A stretch of 64,000 nt of DNA, from the NCBI GenBank assembly GCA_025084515.1, contig JAJAGP010000331.1, positions 107,501 through 171,500 on the forward strand, written 5' to 3'. Below, one piece after another: positions 32,882 to 43,884 of this stretch; position 1 is the first letter of the stretch; every line of letters starts with the position of its first letter. The stretch comes from Ancistrus triradiatus. Its lineage: Eukaryota > Chordata > Actinopteri > Siluriformes > Loricariidae. The notes beneath the pieces are model-generated. The model made no database searches and was not told where the DNA came from. It was given only the letters and a program-made list of their open reading frames with translations. The position numbers were made by a program, and so were the translations under genes.

Positions 32882-33299
32882 CAGGATTAAGGAAATACAG
32901 AAATACAGACACCAAAGTGGAGTCCGATGATGTGGAGGCGACAGTGGGTAACAACTGTGAAAAGATATTGTACTGCTGATTATACCTCATGAAGCCGACA
33001 AATAATGTAAAAGCAGCAACATTTAATAAGATGTAATAATAATCAGTAATTCTTCCACTCTGACTCTCTGATTTGTCTTGATTTTGATATAAATATGATT
33101 TAATTACCATTATATCCAGCGAAGTAAAAAAGTAAAACAGTTTTTGTTTGGATTTATTTTAATATTTTGTAACATTTTCACCATCATTTTAGTAAACGAA
33201 AGTGTGAAATGCACCAAGAGGCAATGCTTTTACAAAATCCAGACTATTAGAACGAGGCATTATATACGGAGTATATATATACTATATATATAGTTTGTA

Positions 33300-34138
33300 A
33301 AATGCAGATTAAAAGAAAAATCACTTTTTCTTACATTTACTTTGACTTTTATTTTCATGTCCTGGGATATTTCATCCATTCCTGCATTTCAGGCCTCCAA
33401 CACAATCCAAATAAACAGGGGCAAACCGTTGACACAGGGGCAATTTAGGGCTAGTAATGAGGTAAAAAAATTAAATAATAATGTGATTTCTGACATGATT
33501 TGGTACAAAAGCAGTATCCACAAAAGGCTGAGTCTTTGACGGTGGGCAGAGGATCTCCAGTTTATCAACTAATGTGTAAGAAAATGATTGAAATGTTTTA
33601 AAACAATGTTCCTCAAAGAAAGATTGGAAGGGATTTATAGATTTCAGTCCTTTTTCTGACTGGTCTGGTTTTAAAATGCACGGACGTCCCTGATAAAGAT
33701 GTCGTCTTGAAGGCAGCATAAGTTGCTCTAAAATCTCAGGGTACTTTTCTGCATTAATGCTGCATCACGGAAATGGAAATGACCTTCACCAAGGGCCCTG
33801 ACCCGACCCCATACCATGCCAGAGCCTGGCTTTTGGACTTTTTAGTTTTTGGAGTCCATTTCTTCCAGAAGAAGATCTGTTATACTGATAGGTCTGAGCA
33901 CAATCCCCGTTCCCACTGTGTGATGGTCCATCCCAGATGCCTCCGAGCCCAGAGAAGCCGACGCCCCTTCTGGACATGGTTATAACATAAGGCTTCTTTT
34001 TAGCACAGTAACGTTTTGAGTGGTATCTGTGAATGTAACTCTGTATTGTAGAGCTTGATAAAGGTTTGATAAAGGAATCCCTTGCCCATGTGGTTCTATC
34101 AGCTATTGAAGAATGACGGTTCTTGATGCAGTGCTGCC
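33300..34138. mobile_element. Tc1-like relics in head-to-head arrangement
   Basis: The left part (about 33300-33660, plus) has the fish Tc1 leader GGCAGAGGATC and ACAATGTTCCTCAAAGAAAG. The right part (about 33760-34138) is minus-strand transposase sequence matching 3180-3410 (AAGGCTTCTTTTTAGCACAG, GATAAAGGAATCCCTTGCCC). Its right edge lies inside the gene C tail exon. Confidence 0.75.
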
Positions 34139-34359
34139 TGAGGGAGCAGATTGCTGGACTGCGGATACTGGAACAATGTTTGATAAGTATTGTGTGTTGG
34201 TGTAAATCGGTTCATGTGTCCGGTCGTTGTCGTGTACGGTGATGTAGTCCCTGTTTTCTGACTCCTCCCTCTGATTGAGAATAGCATGTGCATTTTCATA
34301 AACAGAGATTGAGACGGATCGTGCACCTTTTTGAGGGATTTTAGAACTGTTTTTGGTCA
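34103..34359 (-). CDS. gene C last exon: cytoplasmic tail, end derived from Tc1
   Basis: Acceptor TTTTGTTGCAG, phase 1, 257 nt ending in TAG. It carries SVYENAH, RDYITVH and IYTNTQYLSN. Codons after about SAPSG, from near 34140 downward, lie in the Tc1 relic also found at 3.4 kb, so the last ~13 residues and the stop are transposon sequence read in a non-transposase frame. Confidence 0.75.
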
Positions 34360-37084
34360 CTGCAACAAAACACAACACTTCAGTGTATTATGTGTAAGCA
34401 AAGTTACTTATCCAGTACAAACAAGCTCAAATCAAATGAATAATGAAAGTATGAATGGATTTGAGCGACTCACGCGGTGGGTTGTTTTTCGGCCGATGTT
34501 TTCCTTTCTTCACACAGCAGAGGATGACGGGCAGTAAAATCAAAAGCAGTCCTGCTGCCGTTCCAAGACCAATAAAGTAAGCCTGATGTGATGCTAAAGA
34601 GAAACTAGAATTAAAGTCCTGAATTAAACAGACTTTCAGCTTTCTAAAGAAAGATAAGGGTGACTTTTGGATGGATGTCTTTAAGGACTACAGCTTAGTT
34701 ACCCCTTCTAATCACATCTCAAATTTAAAGGATTAAAGACTAATGTGGTGAAACGTACAGGATAGTTTATTAGTAATAAAGTAAACCAGCCTGCTTTGTG
34801 CCAGTGGCAGTACTGAAAGCCCTCAAAGTCTTACAGTCCACGCACTGTGGTTTAAGGGCACAAAGTCAAAGTCAGATTATTTTCTATAGCACTTTTTACG
34901 ATCGAGCATTGTCTCAAAGCAGCTTTATAATTTTAGATTATCTTCTAATATCTAGGCCCAAATAATTATACTAAGTTATCTAATTAATAAATGTATAGAA
35001 ATAGTCTAAATAAATCTAAAAAATAGTGAGAGAACATATTTCAAAAATATAATAATTAAAATAATATGTATACTAAAATTGGAGATAGTGTAATATTATG
35101 AAGAGTATAACATACAAGAGAATATAAACCTTTAGGATATAAGACAATAGTATAAATAAATTAAATATTGAATAAAATAATGCAAAGGATCCAACATTGG
35201 CAGCTTGCCAGTAGTGGGAATTGAACCCTGGACCTTTTGGTTCACAGTGCAGTAGCTTAAATACTATGGCAGAAACGCAATCATGCCATTTGGTTGTGGG
35301 ACATCCCACAAAACGACTAACATTCAGTCAGAAGGCTGATTATATGTAACAGCGTGACTGTAGCTGGGGTTTTTTAATAACATGATGCTGATAATGGATT
35401 GGAGTTGCTGCTTTACTTGGAAATGTGTTGATTTTTAAGAAAACTTGGAGTGGTTTCTTAATTTTTCCCGGAGCTCTATTTGCTGAAGATACCAGTTCTT
35501 ATGTAACGTGAGCAGAAATTAATTCACTGTTAATAAGAGGCTAAAATTTCTACAGAGTTGAATGTGCGGCTGCACTCACCCACAGCAATGGTAATGGGAT
35601 TGCTCCTGGCTGATCTGATGGAGCTGCTGTCCCTGTACTCGTACTCACAGGTGTACTGACCGTGATGTGATGAGTCCACAGTCAGAGTAAACGTCGTTTC
35701 AGACTGAGCTGTTTGGGTTCTTAGTAATGATCCACCTTTAAATAAGTGGAAGTCTACAGAGATGCAGGTTTGGTTGGGCGTGGCACATCTGAACTGGACG
35801 ATGTCTCCAGGTGAGAGGACAGAGTCTGACGAGATCTGGGTCAAAGCTGGACTCTGCAAGTCTTCAGGCAAAGAAATGTGTTCAGTAACTTTGTGAAAAA
35901 CACTCTAAGATCTGTTGAGCCAAAACATTATGACCACCTGCCTAATATCCATCTAGAGAGAGCATAAATACTCAGATAACTCAACTAACTCAAGTGGTCA
36001 TAATGGTCAAGGCTCGTCACTTGACTGCTAATAAAACCCACTTGCCTGAGCACACAACCCCAGCGCCTTCATCATGGTGGCAGTCCCTTTCCTGAAATCC
36101 TCTGTGTGGACACTGATTGATGAACCTCTCAGGTCCATCACACTGCACCTTGTCCAGCCATGCTGGATCTTCTCCACGACCAAAGTGGGCACCGGGGGGT
36201 GCGCCAACGGCTCTGCCGCATTCAAGCTGTTTGCACACCACCTCTGCGTCTGCCAAGTCCCAGTTGTTGTCACAGATCGTTCCCCACTGGCCTTTGTGCT
36301 GGATCTCCACACTACCACAACAGCCATGTGTGCCATTCACCAGTCTGACCTCATTACGACCTGGATTACATATAAAGAGGAAGGTTTAACGGACAACGAC
36401 CATCTTTTTAAGGAACGAATCAGATTTTCACGGACGAAAAAATGCACGTCAAGTTTTGAAAAAGAACACACCCCGAGTCCGAAAGTGTCGGACCGCAACG
36501 CTGTAAATTTTTTAATCAGAGCCTGTTCTAATTTCTGTGTTGTTAAAATCAGGCTGACCAATCAGAGCTCGGTTGCCGGGCAGAACAGCTCATCAGGAGC
36601 TTATAGGACGAGCAACAGGCTGCCTCTAAACTCGTGGATATTAAAAAAAAGATCTGGTGGAATAGAACTGAAAGGCTGGAGAATGATGGAGATAAAGCTC
36701 ACAGGGACTGGATGGAAGCGTCTGATTATTTATCTAAGTACATTCTGTTCTGTTCATGATCACAAAAACACCAACTAGAGCTTCCTGCACTCATCTTCAC
36801 TCGTGTTTTGGTTTTTTTATGTCAACAATTTGAAAAAGGGACCACGAAATCTCTGTGGCACATTAAGAGAAGGGAAATTAACGGAAGCAAAAGCAGACAT
36901 GTAGTGTTTAGACAAAAAATGCATCGGACTTGGTGTGAAGTTAACACTGTGTTCAAAATCACATCCGTTTTTTTCTTGCATAAAAATTGGGCCTTAAGAT
37001 AGTTCAGAGAATCCCTGTTCTCTTTTCCCCCATGAATGGCTCAGTTGAGACCAGCTCATACACTTGTCAACAAACAGCTGGTAG

Positions 37085-37122
<38 letters not shown>

Positions 37123-40100
37123 GGCGTTTGATAAGTGTTTATATATATATAAAACTTCTAAATGTTTTTCTTAAGTATATTTAAATAAGTAGTGTAGTGG
37201 AGTTTAAAAGAAGAACAGAAAAATTGGTGCTGCTGCAGTTTGCTGCGGTTCTACTTAAGTAAAGAACTTCCCCATGTACTCTTTGTCTGTAATTGGTTCC
37301 TCATTCATTTAGGACTATTAGCACCAGCAGACTGAACACCAGAGCTTATCTTATCAATGATCGTTACAACACAAACCCACACCAATGCAGCAAAGCAAAC
37401 ATTTAACCACATTATAGAATTCATGAGGCGACACCAGTGGCCTATATCAATAACCAACCAAAGGTTCCACTTCCAAAGACAGAGAGAGAGACCATAGAGC
37501 TCTCACAGTTTCACACAGAGTACAATTTTTGTCTAAACACTCTGAAAACTCTCTGTCTGCTTTTGCTTTCTTTAATTTCCCTTCTCTCGCCGTGCCTTTT
37601 TCCACATCGTCGAATTAAAAAAACAAAGACACGGTAGTGAAGATGAGTGCAGGAAGCCCTAGTTGGTGTTTCTGTGATCATGAACAGATCAGAATGCACT
37701 GAGATCAATAATCAGACGCTTCCATCCAGTCCCTGAGAGCTTTATCTCCATCATTCTCCAGCCTTTCAGTTCTGTTCCACCAGATCTTTTCTTTAACATC
37801 CATGTTTTTAGAGGCAGCCTGTTGCTCATCCTGTAAGCTCTGTGAGCTGTTCTGCCCAGCGACCTGATTTTAACACAGCAATTAGAACAGGCTCCGATTA
37901 AAAAATGTATGCAGCGTTGCAGTCTGTCAGTTTCGGACTCTGTGTTAATATGGCGTTAATATACGTGTGTTCTTTTCAAAACTTTTTTTCGTCCGTAAAA
38001 TCTGACTCAGTGTGAAAAAGCCTTAAGAACTCCTACCAAAAATCCCACAGCTGCAAAGCCAAAAATTTGTATCAGCCATTTTCAGCAGATGCCCCTCCAG
38101 CTTATCAGGAGGTATGAACCATTGAGGCCACTACCACTAGGGACTACAACCGATGAATTAGCAACATAATCGATGCAAATGCAAAAATACGGCCATACCT
38201 GAGCACACAACTCCGGCATCTTCATCATGATCGCAGTCATGTGATCCAAATCCCTCATGGAGGCACTCTGTGATGGATCTTTCATCTCCTGAGCACAGAA
38301 CATCGTCCAGCCATATCGGGCCGCTTCCCGGGCCGAAGCGAGTGCTGGGAGATGCCGTAACGGCGCTGCCACACCCGAGCTGCTTACACATCACCTTTTT
38401 TTCGTTCACGCCCCAGGTATCGTCGCACACAGTTCCCCACTGGCCTTCATGATAGATCTCTACTCTACCAGAGCAGGAGTCCGTACCGTTGACAAGTCGT
38501 ATGTTAGACGTGCCTATTTAGACGAAAAGTAAGAATAGTACCTCTGTAGGCCTGACCAAACTCCCAGCAAACCCTAATTTCTGGCGCTTGTTTTATTAAG
38601 ATAAGACTTTATTTTAATGTGTTACAACAGATCAAGAGTGAGAAAGCATAGGATAATTGCACATTGTAATGACAGAGGCAGTGACAAGGACTGAAATGAG
38701 AAAAGTGTAGAAATACATGAGCGTGTGATCGAAGAACCAAACAAAGACACTTGAGTTGGGAAACTTACCAACCAGGAAAGTAGCACTAAGAGCACTGGCT
38801 GTAAAAAGAAAACACAACTGATGTTATATCATTAAACCAGTGGAGACGGACATCAGTTGGAGTAGGAAAAATAGTAAATAGTAAATTCCCATCCTGGATA
38901 TTCCCCAAGTCGAAACGTAGGCATTTAATCTTCTGATAGTGAACCTCCCTGACTTGCTGTGTCACCTTTAAGGGAGCTTGCCACTTGGTAACTTGGAGAC
39001 TGACCTGGCTAGTAAGGTGAGGAATTCTTCCCATTATACAGTCCAGACTGAAGGTCTAGGTCTTGAAGCAAATTCATGTCTGAATGACAGAAAACTAGTA
39101 CGAGTGAATCCTTGCGACACTCGCTAGTTCTTTGTAAGTGTTTCTCATTTCATAAAAGTTCCAAGACAAGACAGGCTATGTTTTACAGTACTGTGGTTTT
39201 AATTCATATTATTGTTTAAAATAAAGCACTATGTTCAAAGTAATTAAACTACTACGTGACTATGACAATGTCCAATCAACATAAATTCTATTATTGTACA
39301 TAATAATAGATGCTTTTTGTATAGAAATACCGGTATGCACCATTTAACATTCGCATTACGTTCTGTGAAACAGGATGTTGACCAAAACGGAGGTTATTCG
39401 GCCATACCACATAGTCACACAGCAGTTTAGATACTTTGCACAGTGTTACAATAATAGTAATTTATTAAAACACAATATGAAAACATTTGGTACGGTACAA
39501 TACTGTACAATACAACAATTCTTATCTTTATAGCCTACATAAAGCTTGAAACACTTAACGAAAATGAAAAAAGTACTGAAAAAATGTTTTCTGCCTGCAG
39601 TTCTCTCTTCTGTCAGCAGGTGTCACCAGGGTTCGCTCGTACTAGTTTTCTGTCATTCAGACATGAATTAGTTGTGTAGAAGACAGATTTTTATTTCCTA
39701 TTAGAATTCTTAAAACCTCAGATGTTAAACGGGACATACCTGTTGCCTTTCCGATCTCGTTACTTGGATGCTTAAGACAAAATGTCTAAATAAAGGATTG
39801 GGTTTTGATTCCTTTCCTTTGTCATGATGATTTTCTACAGTTACTGTATTTGCTAAGAAATCTGAAAACAGGATGCGAGGATCCCAAAGCACTGTGAAGG
39901 TCAACTGGACAAACCAAACCTTCACGTTCAGATCACAAACATTCACAATAGCGTGTTAGGTAGTCAGGTCAGATAACCTTAGATAAGTGTGAATGTTCCA
40001 GCACAAAGGCGTGAAACATGTAGCAGACAATGTTTCCACTTCCTGTGGAGCATTTGCATCGCGGTCGGTTTGCTCACAAGTAAACAGTTTTGTTTTTTCC

Positions 40101-40871
40101 TGTATCTGTACCTGAGCACACAACTCCGGCATCTTCATCATGATCGCAGTCGCCTGATCCGGGTCTGTCATGAAGGCACTGTGTGATGGAACCTTCTCCT
40201 CCAGAGCAGTTGACATTATTCAGCCATATCGGGCCACTCCCTGGACCAAAGTGAGAACCGCGAAGCGCTGCAATGGCTCCACTACATCCGAGCTGCTGAC
40301 ACACCACCTCTGCATCGTTTATATCCCAGTGATCATCACACACTGCTCCCCATTGGTCTTTGTGATAGATCTCTACTCTACCAGAGCAGGAGTCGTTACC
40401 GTCGACGAGTCGTACGTCAGAGCTTTCTAAAACAAAGTCAGTAAGATGAACCTTTTTATAGGCTTATACAATCTCTCTGACATGATGCATTAATTATAAG
40501 GTTGTACTTTACAGCTTCTCAGCACATACAGTCATTTTAGTAATGGATAAAAGAAACTTACCAACTAGAATGGACACACCGACAATGCTGGCTGTAAAGA
40601 GAATATCAACAATGATTAGACCCTATGTGTTTGGATTTATAATGACTGTTTCATATCTATTACTGTGACATTCTGTGAAGCTTTGAGCTTTCCAAAGTTT
40701 GGTGTAAAGGTAAAGTGGAAGAACCATAACACAGAGACAGCTAAACAGTTCATCGTTATTATAAAAAGCATTAATCTTGCTCTCAAAGTAAGGGATAATT
40801 GAATTCAATTGACAATGGAATTGAATGTAAGGGATATTAAATTTACCAAGCGTCACCACAAATCTCAGCAT
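34103..40871 (-). CDS. gene C: SRCR x3 - Ig transmembrane receptor with tyrosine tail
   Basis: Exons in transcript order: 40871-40847, 40591-40562, 40426-40112, 38513-38199, 36360-36046, 35861-35580, 34593-34474, 34359-34103; phase 1 throughout, 552 residues. Leader MLRFVVTL + ASIVGVSILV; three group-B SRCR domains, one Ig-like domain, TM GLGTAAGLLLILLPVILCC and an ~85-residue tail with YENA, YITV, YTNT and YLSN. It lacks the second Ig domain of A and B. A second 30-nt leader exon (38798-38769) lies between SRCR1 and SRCR2, so the region may be two fused or alternatively started units. SRCR3 uses a GC donor. Confidence 0.8.
34474..34593 (-). CDS. gene C transmembrane exon
   Basis: 120 nt. 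ASHQAYFIG, a hydrophobic run to ILCC, then KKGKHRPKNNPP. Acceptor CTCTTTAG, donor GTGAGT, both in phase 1. Confidence 0.82.
34860..35300. repeat. dispersed repeats in gene C intron
   Basis: A common fish repeat start (CAAAGTCAGATTATTTTCTATAGCAC) is followed by AT-rich DNA and a reversed SINE end (GGCAGCTTGCCAGTAGTGGG, GAATTGAACCCTGG) at about 35190-35275. Confidence 0.5.
35580..35861 (-). CDS. gene C exon: single Ig-like domain
   Basis: 282 nt. QISSDSVLSPGDIVQFRC, NQTCISVDFHLF and HGQYTCEYEY match Ig domain 1 of genes A and B. No exon for Ig domain 2 was seen between it and the TM exon. Confidence 0.85.
36046..36360 (-). CDS. gene C exon: SRCR domain 3 with GC donor
   Basis: 315 nt. NGTHGCCGSVEIQHKGQWG has the doubled cysteine of SRCR3 in A and B. 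LECG replaces LGCG. The 3' junction reads CTCAG|GCAAGT, a GC-AG intron with otherwise perfect donor consensus. Confidence 0.88.
36380..37010 (+). mobile_element. CCAATCAGAGCTC repeat family, copy in gene C intron
   Basis: It contains TTTTCACGGACGAAAAAATG, CACACCCCGAGTCCGAAA, CTGACCAATCAGAGCTCGGT and AGATCTGGTGGAATAGAACT. Matched in inverse orientation at 37490-38030. Confidence 0.7.
37087..37118. repeat. (AT)n microsatellite
   Basis: About 30 bp of AT between the two inverted repeat copies. Confidence 0.9.
37490..38030 (-). mobile_element. CCAATCAGAGCTC repeat family, inverted copy
   Basis: The reverse complement carries TTTTACGGACGAAAAAAAGT, GAGTCCGAAACTGACAGACT, AGATCTGGTGGAACAGAACT and GATGGAGATAAAGCTCTCAG, matching 36380-37010. 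It makes a large inverted repeat with a ~480-bp spacer. Confidence 0.7.
38199..38513 (-). CDS. gene C exon: SRCR domain 2
   Basis: 315 nt. SNIRLVNGTDSCSGRVEIYH, GQWGTVCDDTWG, KVMCKQLGCGSAV and EDAGVVC; eight cysteines. Acceptor TAAATAG, donor GTATGG. Confidence 0.9.
38769..38798 (-). CDS. extra signal-peptide exon inside gene C
   Basis: 30 nt with TTTTTACAG acceptor and GTAAGT donor, reading ASALSATFLV. It is homologous to leader exon 2 of the neighbouring genes, but lies between SRCR1 and SRCR2. No matching start exon was found in 38800-40110. It is either a remnant of a separate gene or an alternative leader. Confidence 0.6.
38800..40110. other. gene C intron, no exon seen
   Basis: A diverged repeat lies near 39320-39660. 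The short open frames on the minus strand (39946-39725, 39034-38786) have no family signature. Confidence 0.45.
40112..40426 (-). CDS. gene C exon: SRCR domain 1
   Basis: 315 nt. ESSDVRLVDGNDSCSGRVE, DQWGAVCDDHWD, AEVVCQQLGCSG and EDAGVVC; eight cysteines. Acceptor GTTTTAG, donor GTACAG. Confidence 0.9.
40562..40591 (-). CDS. gene C exon 2: signal-peptide end
   Basis: 30 nt reading ASIVGVSILV, with CTTTACAG acceptor and GTAAGT donor. Confidence 0.78.
40847..40871 (-). CDS. gene C exon 1: start
   Basis: 25 nt, MLRFVVTL, donor GTAAAT. The start is chosen because genes E and G have the same 25-nt exon in the same context (AGGATG). Confidence 0.78.
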
Positions 40872-41559
40872 CCTGGACTGGTCCTTCGCTGTAGCTTGCA
40901 CTGCTGCTGATCTCTTGTCTTCTTGTCTTGTCGGGTTGCCAGCCATAGGAGGAGTTTCATTGTGACCGATTCCTGTTTGCGTTTCCCCTTTCAAATTCAG
41001 CACCACCTTCAACAAACAGCACTATCATTATGCATGAATATAAATATTATAAAATAAAGAGTATGAGTGAGTATCAGTGTTATTTAGTCCAGTAAACAGA
41101 GTCGCTGTAGGTTCTCGTGGCCTCAGCAAGTAAGTTTTGGTGACCAGTCGCCCGGAGGAAGTGGTGGGGGCATTATGGCCATCCGCTATGGTCTGAGTAA
41201 CGCTATGAGGACTGGAACTGATGACAGAGGAACAGCTTGAGTGGAGCTGGAACTTTGCAATGGTTCAGTTTGTTTCAGACCATCCTACGTTGGTTCAATT
41301 TAATGAACTGAGAGTCATAGGTATTGTTCCTTAAACAGGAAATGCTGCTGGGTTAGGATATCAGAGGAAACCTGATTAAGCAGAGATAATTCCAAGCCAC
41401 CTTGGAATTATCAACATTGCTGCTGCTTAGCAATGTTTTTAGTGAGCATAAGGAATCAAGCCAATGACTAATGAGTAAATATTTGGATACTTATTTTCAC
41501 TTTTGACTGCCTTAACAGTTAAAGTCAAAAGCAACAATAATAATGACTAATAATATAAC

Positions 41560-41740
41560 AATTGGAAAGACTGGAAGGGATTTCCATATTTCAGCCCTAA
41601 CTCTTTCTGATTTCTGAACTTACGTGGTACTTGTGAATGTAGCTCTGTGCTCCTTTATGCACTGAAATTCCTCCAGATTCTTGAATCATTTCATGATATT
41701 ATGCACTGTAGAGGCAGAAATATGGAAATTCCAAATGAAA
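41560..41740 (-). mobile_element. Tc1-like fragment
   Basis: TTCCTCCAGATTCTTGAATC and ATGATATTATGCACTGTAGAG match the Tc1 relic at 3450-3490 in the same orientation. Confidence 0.55.
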
Positions 41741-42832
41741 ACAAAATCCCCAACACAATTGAACTAAGAGGGGTCTGGCTGCAGACATGCACTCCCAGCC
41801 TATTGATGACGTCAGTGCAGTGACAGACAGGAACCGGAATTACGTTACATTTGTTGATGCTTCGCTAAGGAGGAAAGCTCGTGTAGCCGGGCTCTATCAC
41901 TGTGGCTGCCTGGACCACCCTAATAACCTCGGCTACCTCTGCGTTGTGTTGTAGTAACTGCACAGGAGTCGGTACTGTCGTCTCTTTCATTTATTTCTCT
42001 CCCCTCAGATATTAATGCATCTGGATTGTAAAAGACAAAACAACACTGTGATGTCGGTGAGAAGGCAATGGTAGAACCCTTTTACATCCGCAGTAATGAA
42101 CAAAGAGCTCTAAAACCATGTAATGTTGTTTTAACAATTAAGTAATATTGTGTTTAAACGACTTTTTGTACGTTATACAATGCTTTATGTCCATTTTACA
42201 TCAGACAGATCTACCTGTAATACGCACCTCTCCCTTCAGATCTTAACGCAGACTGAAGGAGAAAGGGCGCGAACCCACAAGGCACCTGTATTTCTTAAAG
42301 TGACAGCACGCTTTTTAACGTCACTTGCTTTAGGCTCGTTTTAACTCATTTTTATCTCATAACAAACATACTATATATTATTAACTAAATTATATTTATA
42401 TTACTGCAGATTTTTATGAAATGAGAAATAAATGAGAAAACAATTACGTTGTTTTTCACACCGGCTACACTCGGTAGTGTTGTTGCCTTCATATTGCCGA
42501 AGAGGAGAAAGTGCGTGGCTCTGACTGAATAGTAATATTTCGCAATATTTGTTTGTGAATAATGATACATCTAGACAGCAATGTTTCAGCGCCTCAGTCT
42601 AACACTGTTCACATTTGCTTTGCTTTCTTAACGTTAGATTCACTGCAGTTGTCATCTTATTATGAATAATAAGATGAAAATGAAATAACTTGTCAGATGT
42701 CTTGTTTGCTAGATCAATTAATACTTCGATAAAACAGGCATTTTCTTTGTTAGCATACGTTTCTGGACAAGAGTCCACATAAGAGGATTCAGGGTCTTCC
42801 GATTTATTACTGATAAGCAGAAAGTATTTATG

Positions 42833-42833
<1 letters not shown>

Positions 42834-42869
<36 letters not shown>
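42834..42869. repeat. (GT)n microsatellite
   Basis: About 35 bp of GT. Confidence 0.95.
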
Positions 42870-42870
<1 letters not shown>

Positions 42871-43844
42871 CTGGATGGATTCCCCCAAACAACTGTGATC
42901 CAATGTTAAGTCTACCTGTAGGGATACCTAGTCCCATTCCTATTTTTAAGAGTTCTTCCAAAGTCTGACATTTCTGTGTTACATATCTTAACTGCAGTAG
43001 ACTGACGCTCATTTAAAAGTTGCACTCCTGATACCTGTGTGGACACCAGGACACTACCAGTTGTCTGTAAGTCATATCAAGTTTTTGGCAAGTGAAGGCT
43101 TACCTTTGTCGTTTTTCATTATATTGTATTATAATATTCTTGTATAATTTTCCTGCATTGGATGTGTTGTATATGATTGTATTATCCATTTTCCTGGAAT
43201 TGAGAATGCCATGTTAGGTTCTTCTTAATGAAAACCAGGATTTCATGTTTCCTACAGGTTTTGAAGCCAGTCCAAAGAGAAATTGTCTTTCTAGACTCAA
43301 AATACACTCACTCTTGGATTTGGTGGCCAGCAATACACAGCTCTGTTGAGGTCACTAGATGAAATTTAATAGCAAATTCCGTCCTTATGACCTGTCTCTG
43401 TCAAGCTAATATGAATGCACGTTGGAAAGAACATGTTCAGTTCTTGTGTGCCAGTGCATGTGCATGTTGAAGTTTGCTAGGTGATGTTTACATGTTTGCC
43501 TGCTGTGTCCCTATGTGTATATAATTAGTCTTTTTATGAAGGCAGGTGTTTTTTATTTTATTGTAATTTAAAAAGGTGCATGGAACATCAAACCCATCAG
43601 CATTTCTGCCTACACAACTAGATTTAGACGAAAGGCTTGCAATGTTGCAACCTGTACCAACCTGGGCTCCCAGTGCAAATCCAAATTGAGGTATTGATTC
43701 TAGGCCCATTTGTCTGTGCTGGTAGTGAATTGCCGAATCCCAGTTGTATTGTAGAATTTGTATTGCTCCTGGCACCCACCTCCACCTGGCACCAGAGGTG
43801 TGAGCTTTATTTGTAACTATGCTAATAAGGCTGTAACTTTCAGC

Positions 43845-43848
<4 letters not shown>

Positions 43849-43882
<34 letters not shown>
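43849..43882. repeat. (GT)n microsatellite with GATA run after it
   Basis: About 34 bp of GT, then GATCGATGGATAGATAGATA. Confidence 0.95.

Positions 43883-43884
<2 letters not shown>

Noticed and set aside
36074..36778. 234-codon plus-strand frame
   Set aside because: It is antisense to the gene C SRCR3 exon and then enters a repeat.
39725..39946. 73-codon minus-strand frame in a gene C intron
   Set aside because: No cysteine pattern or membrane signature, and no homologous exon in the related genes.
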